DNA from: Vreelandella halophila | GTDB taxonomy: Bacteria > Pseudomonadota > Gammaproteobacteria > Pseudomonadales > Oleiphilaceae | Reading direction: 5' to 3' | NCBI RefSeq assembly: GCF_019903425.1 | Contig: NZ_JACHUZ010000013.1 | Location: 1,524,168-1,588,167 of the forward strand | Length of the DNA stretch: 64,000 bases | In this document: positions 62,922 to 64,000 of the stretch, piece after piece | How the letters are laid out: the number at the start of each line of letters is the position of its first letter | Position numbering within the stretch: position 1 is the first letter of the stretch | Program-made: the position numbers and the translations under genes | The notes under the pieces: generated by a model | Told to the model about the DNA's origin: nothing | Databases searched by the model: none | What the model saw: the letters and a program-made list of their open reading frames with translations, nothing else

Positions 62922-64000
62922 ATGCAGAAGCTCAGCGAAGAACAGCTCGAAAATCTTGCACAGGACCTGGACGCCATCCGCAACGAACAGATGGCGGACC
63001 TGGGTCAGCGTGACGCCGACTACATCCGCGGCATCATCCGCCTGCACCGCACGCTGGAGTTCGGCGGCCGGGCTATGATGCCGCTGGGTTTCATCCCGCC
63101 GTTCTTCCTGGCTGGCATGACCTCCCTCGGGATCGCCAAGATCCTGGAGAACATGGAGATCGGCCACAACGTCATGCACGGCCAGTACGACTGGATGAAC
63201 GACCCGGAGCTCAACTCCCAGACCTACGAGTGGGACACCATCTGCACCGCGGATTCGTGGAAGCGGACCCACAACTACGAGCACCACACCTACACCAACA
63301 TCATCGGCAAGGACCGGGACTACGGTTATGCGGTGCTGCGCCTGGAAGACGAGACACCCTGGGAGCCCAAGCATCTGCTTCAGATGATCAACTTCATCAA
63401 CCTGAGCATCTTCTTCCAGTGGGGTGTAGGCGTGCATGAGCTGGAGTTCGAGAAGCTGCGCAGCGGCGAAGTGACCCTGCGTGAAAAGGCTGAGTTCCTC
63501 AGGGATTTCGCGCGTAAGGGCGGCCGTCAGGTGTTCAAGGATTATGCGTTCTATCCGGCGTTGACTCTTCCTGTGGCTCCTATCGTGATCGCGGGCAACT
63601 TCGGCGCGAACCTGATCCGCAACCTCTGGGCTTCCAGCGTGATCTTCTGCGGTCACTTCACCGAGGGCGCGGAGAATTTCTCGGAGGAAGAGTGCGAAAA
63701 CGAGAGCCGTGGCCACTGGTACCTGCGTCAGCTCACCGGGTCCAGTAACTTTACCGGGCCAAACTGGGTCTACACCCTGAGCGGGCACCTGAGCCACCAG
63801 ATCGAGCACCACGTGTTCCCGGACATCCCGGCGTATCGTTACCGCGAGATCTCCCCGCAGGTCCAGGCGGTCTGCGAGAAGTACGGCCTGCACTACAACG
63901 CCGACAGCTTCCCGCGCCAGTACGCGACCGTGCTCAAGCGCGTGGCGGCCTTCTCGCTGCCGGACCGGATGCGCGAGCGGTTGTTCCCGGAATTCAGGGG
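62922..64000 (+). CDS. desB: Acyl-CoA/fatty-acid desaturase (DesB type), 3' end cut by the window
   Basis: A membrane di-iron desaturase; the first 359 codons are present and the stop lies beyond the window. The start ATG 62922 has AAGGAG at 62909-62914. Histidine boxes are GHNVMH (H82, H86), HNYEHH (H117, H121, H122) and HQIEHH (H292, H296, H297), with hydrophobic segments between boxes one and two and between two and three. It introduces a double bond into saturated acyl chains, which lowers membrane order. Electrons come from the DesC-like protein just upstream, and expression is probably controlled by the adjacent DesT-like repressor. Confidence 0.93.
   Translation, partial: MQKLSEEQLENLAQDLDAIRNEQMADLGQRDADYIRGIIRLHRTLEFGGRAMMPLGFIPPFFLAGMTSLGIAKILENMEIGHNVMHGQYDWMNDPELNSQTYEWDTICTADSWKRTHNYEHHTYTNIIGKDRDYGYAVLRLEDETPWEPKHLLQMINFINLSIFFQWGVGVHELEFEKLRSGEVTLREKAEFLRDFARKGGRQVFKDYAFYPALTLPVAPIVIAGNFGANLIRNLWASSVIFCGHFTEGAENFSEEECENESRGHWYLRQLTGSSNFTGPNWVYTLSGHLSHQIEHHVFPDIPAYRYREISPQVQAVCEKYGLHYNADSFPRQYATVLKRVAAFSLPDRMRERLFPEFR

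Overview
This is 64 kb of gene-dense, high-GC chromosomal DNA from a free-living gammaproteobacterium. The gene families (DesT/DesC/DesB-type desaturase locus, GspN-GspC-GspD, DUF3080 lipoprotein, wax-ester synthase, napEDABC, MsrPQ, high-molecular-weight FabG) best fit the Pseudomonadales or the Marinobacter/Alcanivorax group. I cannot name a species from the sequence. There are no insertion sequences, phage genes, integrases, CRISPR arrays or rRNA genes, and the only repeats found are two REPIN-like elements. The window ends inside a fatty-acid desaturase gene.

Layout. 0-7.5 kb: a PAS-PAS-GGDEF cyclase; an overlapping operon of an alkyl-DHAP-synthase-like flavoenzyme, a GlpD-type dehydrogenase and an FGGY kinase; and a response regulator with a degenerate GGDEF domain. 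7.5-20.7 kb: ampG, fxsA, groES-groEL behind a recognisable sigma-32 promoter, gspN-gspC-gspD, a GGDEF-EAL protein, purEK and a coiled-coil membrane protein pair. 20.7-29.4 kb: tRNA-Asp and tRNA-Val, then lipid genes (FabG4-type reductase, thiolase, wax-ester synthase/DGAT, hemolysin-III/TrhA family protein) with an amidase and a voltage-sensor-like membrane protein. 29.4-39.3 kb: tamA-tamB and the periplasmic nitrate reductase operon napEDABC. 39.3-47.2 kb: a TPR response regulator with its histidine kinase, smrA, and a translationally coupled molybdenum hydroxylase operon (2Fe-2S subunit, Mo subunit, XdhC, DUF3080 lipoprotein). 47.2-55 kb: an acidic DUF4397 lipoprotein, msrP-msrQ-sixA, a di-haem peroxidase, an SDR, a Ca/Na antiporter and an RhlE helicase. 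55-60.9 kb: mntR divergent from a four-gene metal ABC transporter, then a histone-deacetylase-like hydrolase. 60.9-64 kb: a FabR/DesT repressor divergent from a desaturase reductase and a desaturase.

How the parts connect. Membrane-lipid and storage-lipid functions recur: ether-lipid-like flavoenzyme cluster, FabG/thiolase, wax-ester synthase, DesT/DesC/DesB and TrhA. The most informative signal is an exact 16-bp operator, GTGCACATTTGTTCAC (or its reverse complement). It occurs in only two places that I found: within the trhA promoter at 28.7 kb, and beside the desC promoter 33 kb away, next to the DesT-like repressor gene. This suggests that a PAQR-family membrane protein belongs to the fatty-acid desaturation regulon. 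FNR-like boxes precede both napE and the cytochrome c peroxidase gene, as expected for low-oxygen control, and a perfect palindrome separates mntR from its transporter. Three c-di-GMP-domain proteins lie in the first 18 kb, but only one has an intact cyclase motif and only one has an intact phosphodiesterase motif.
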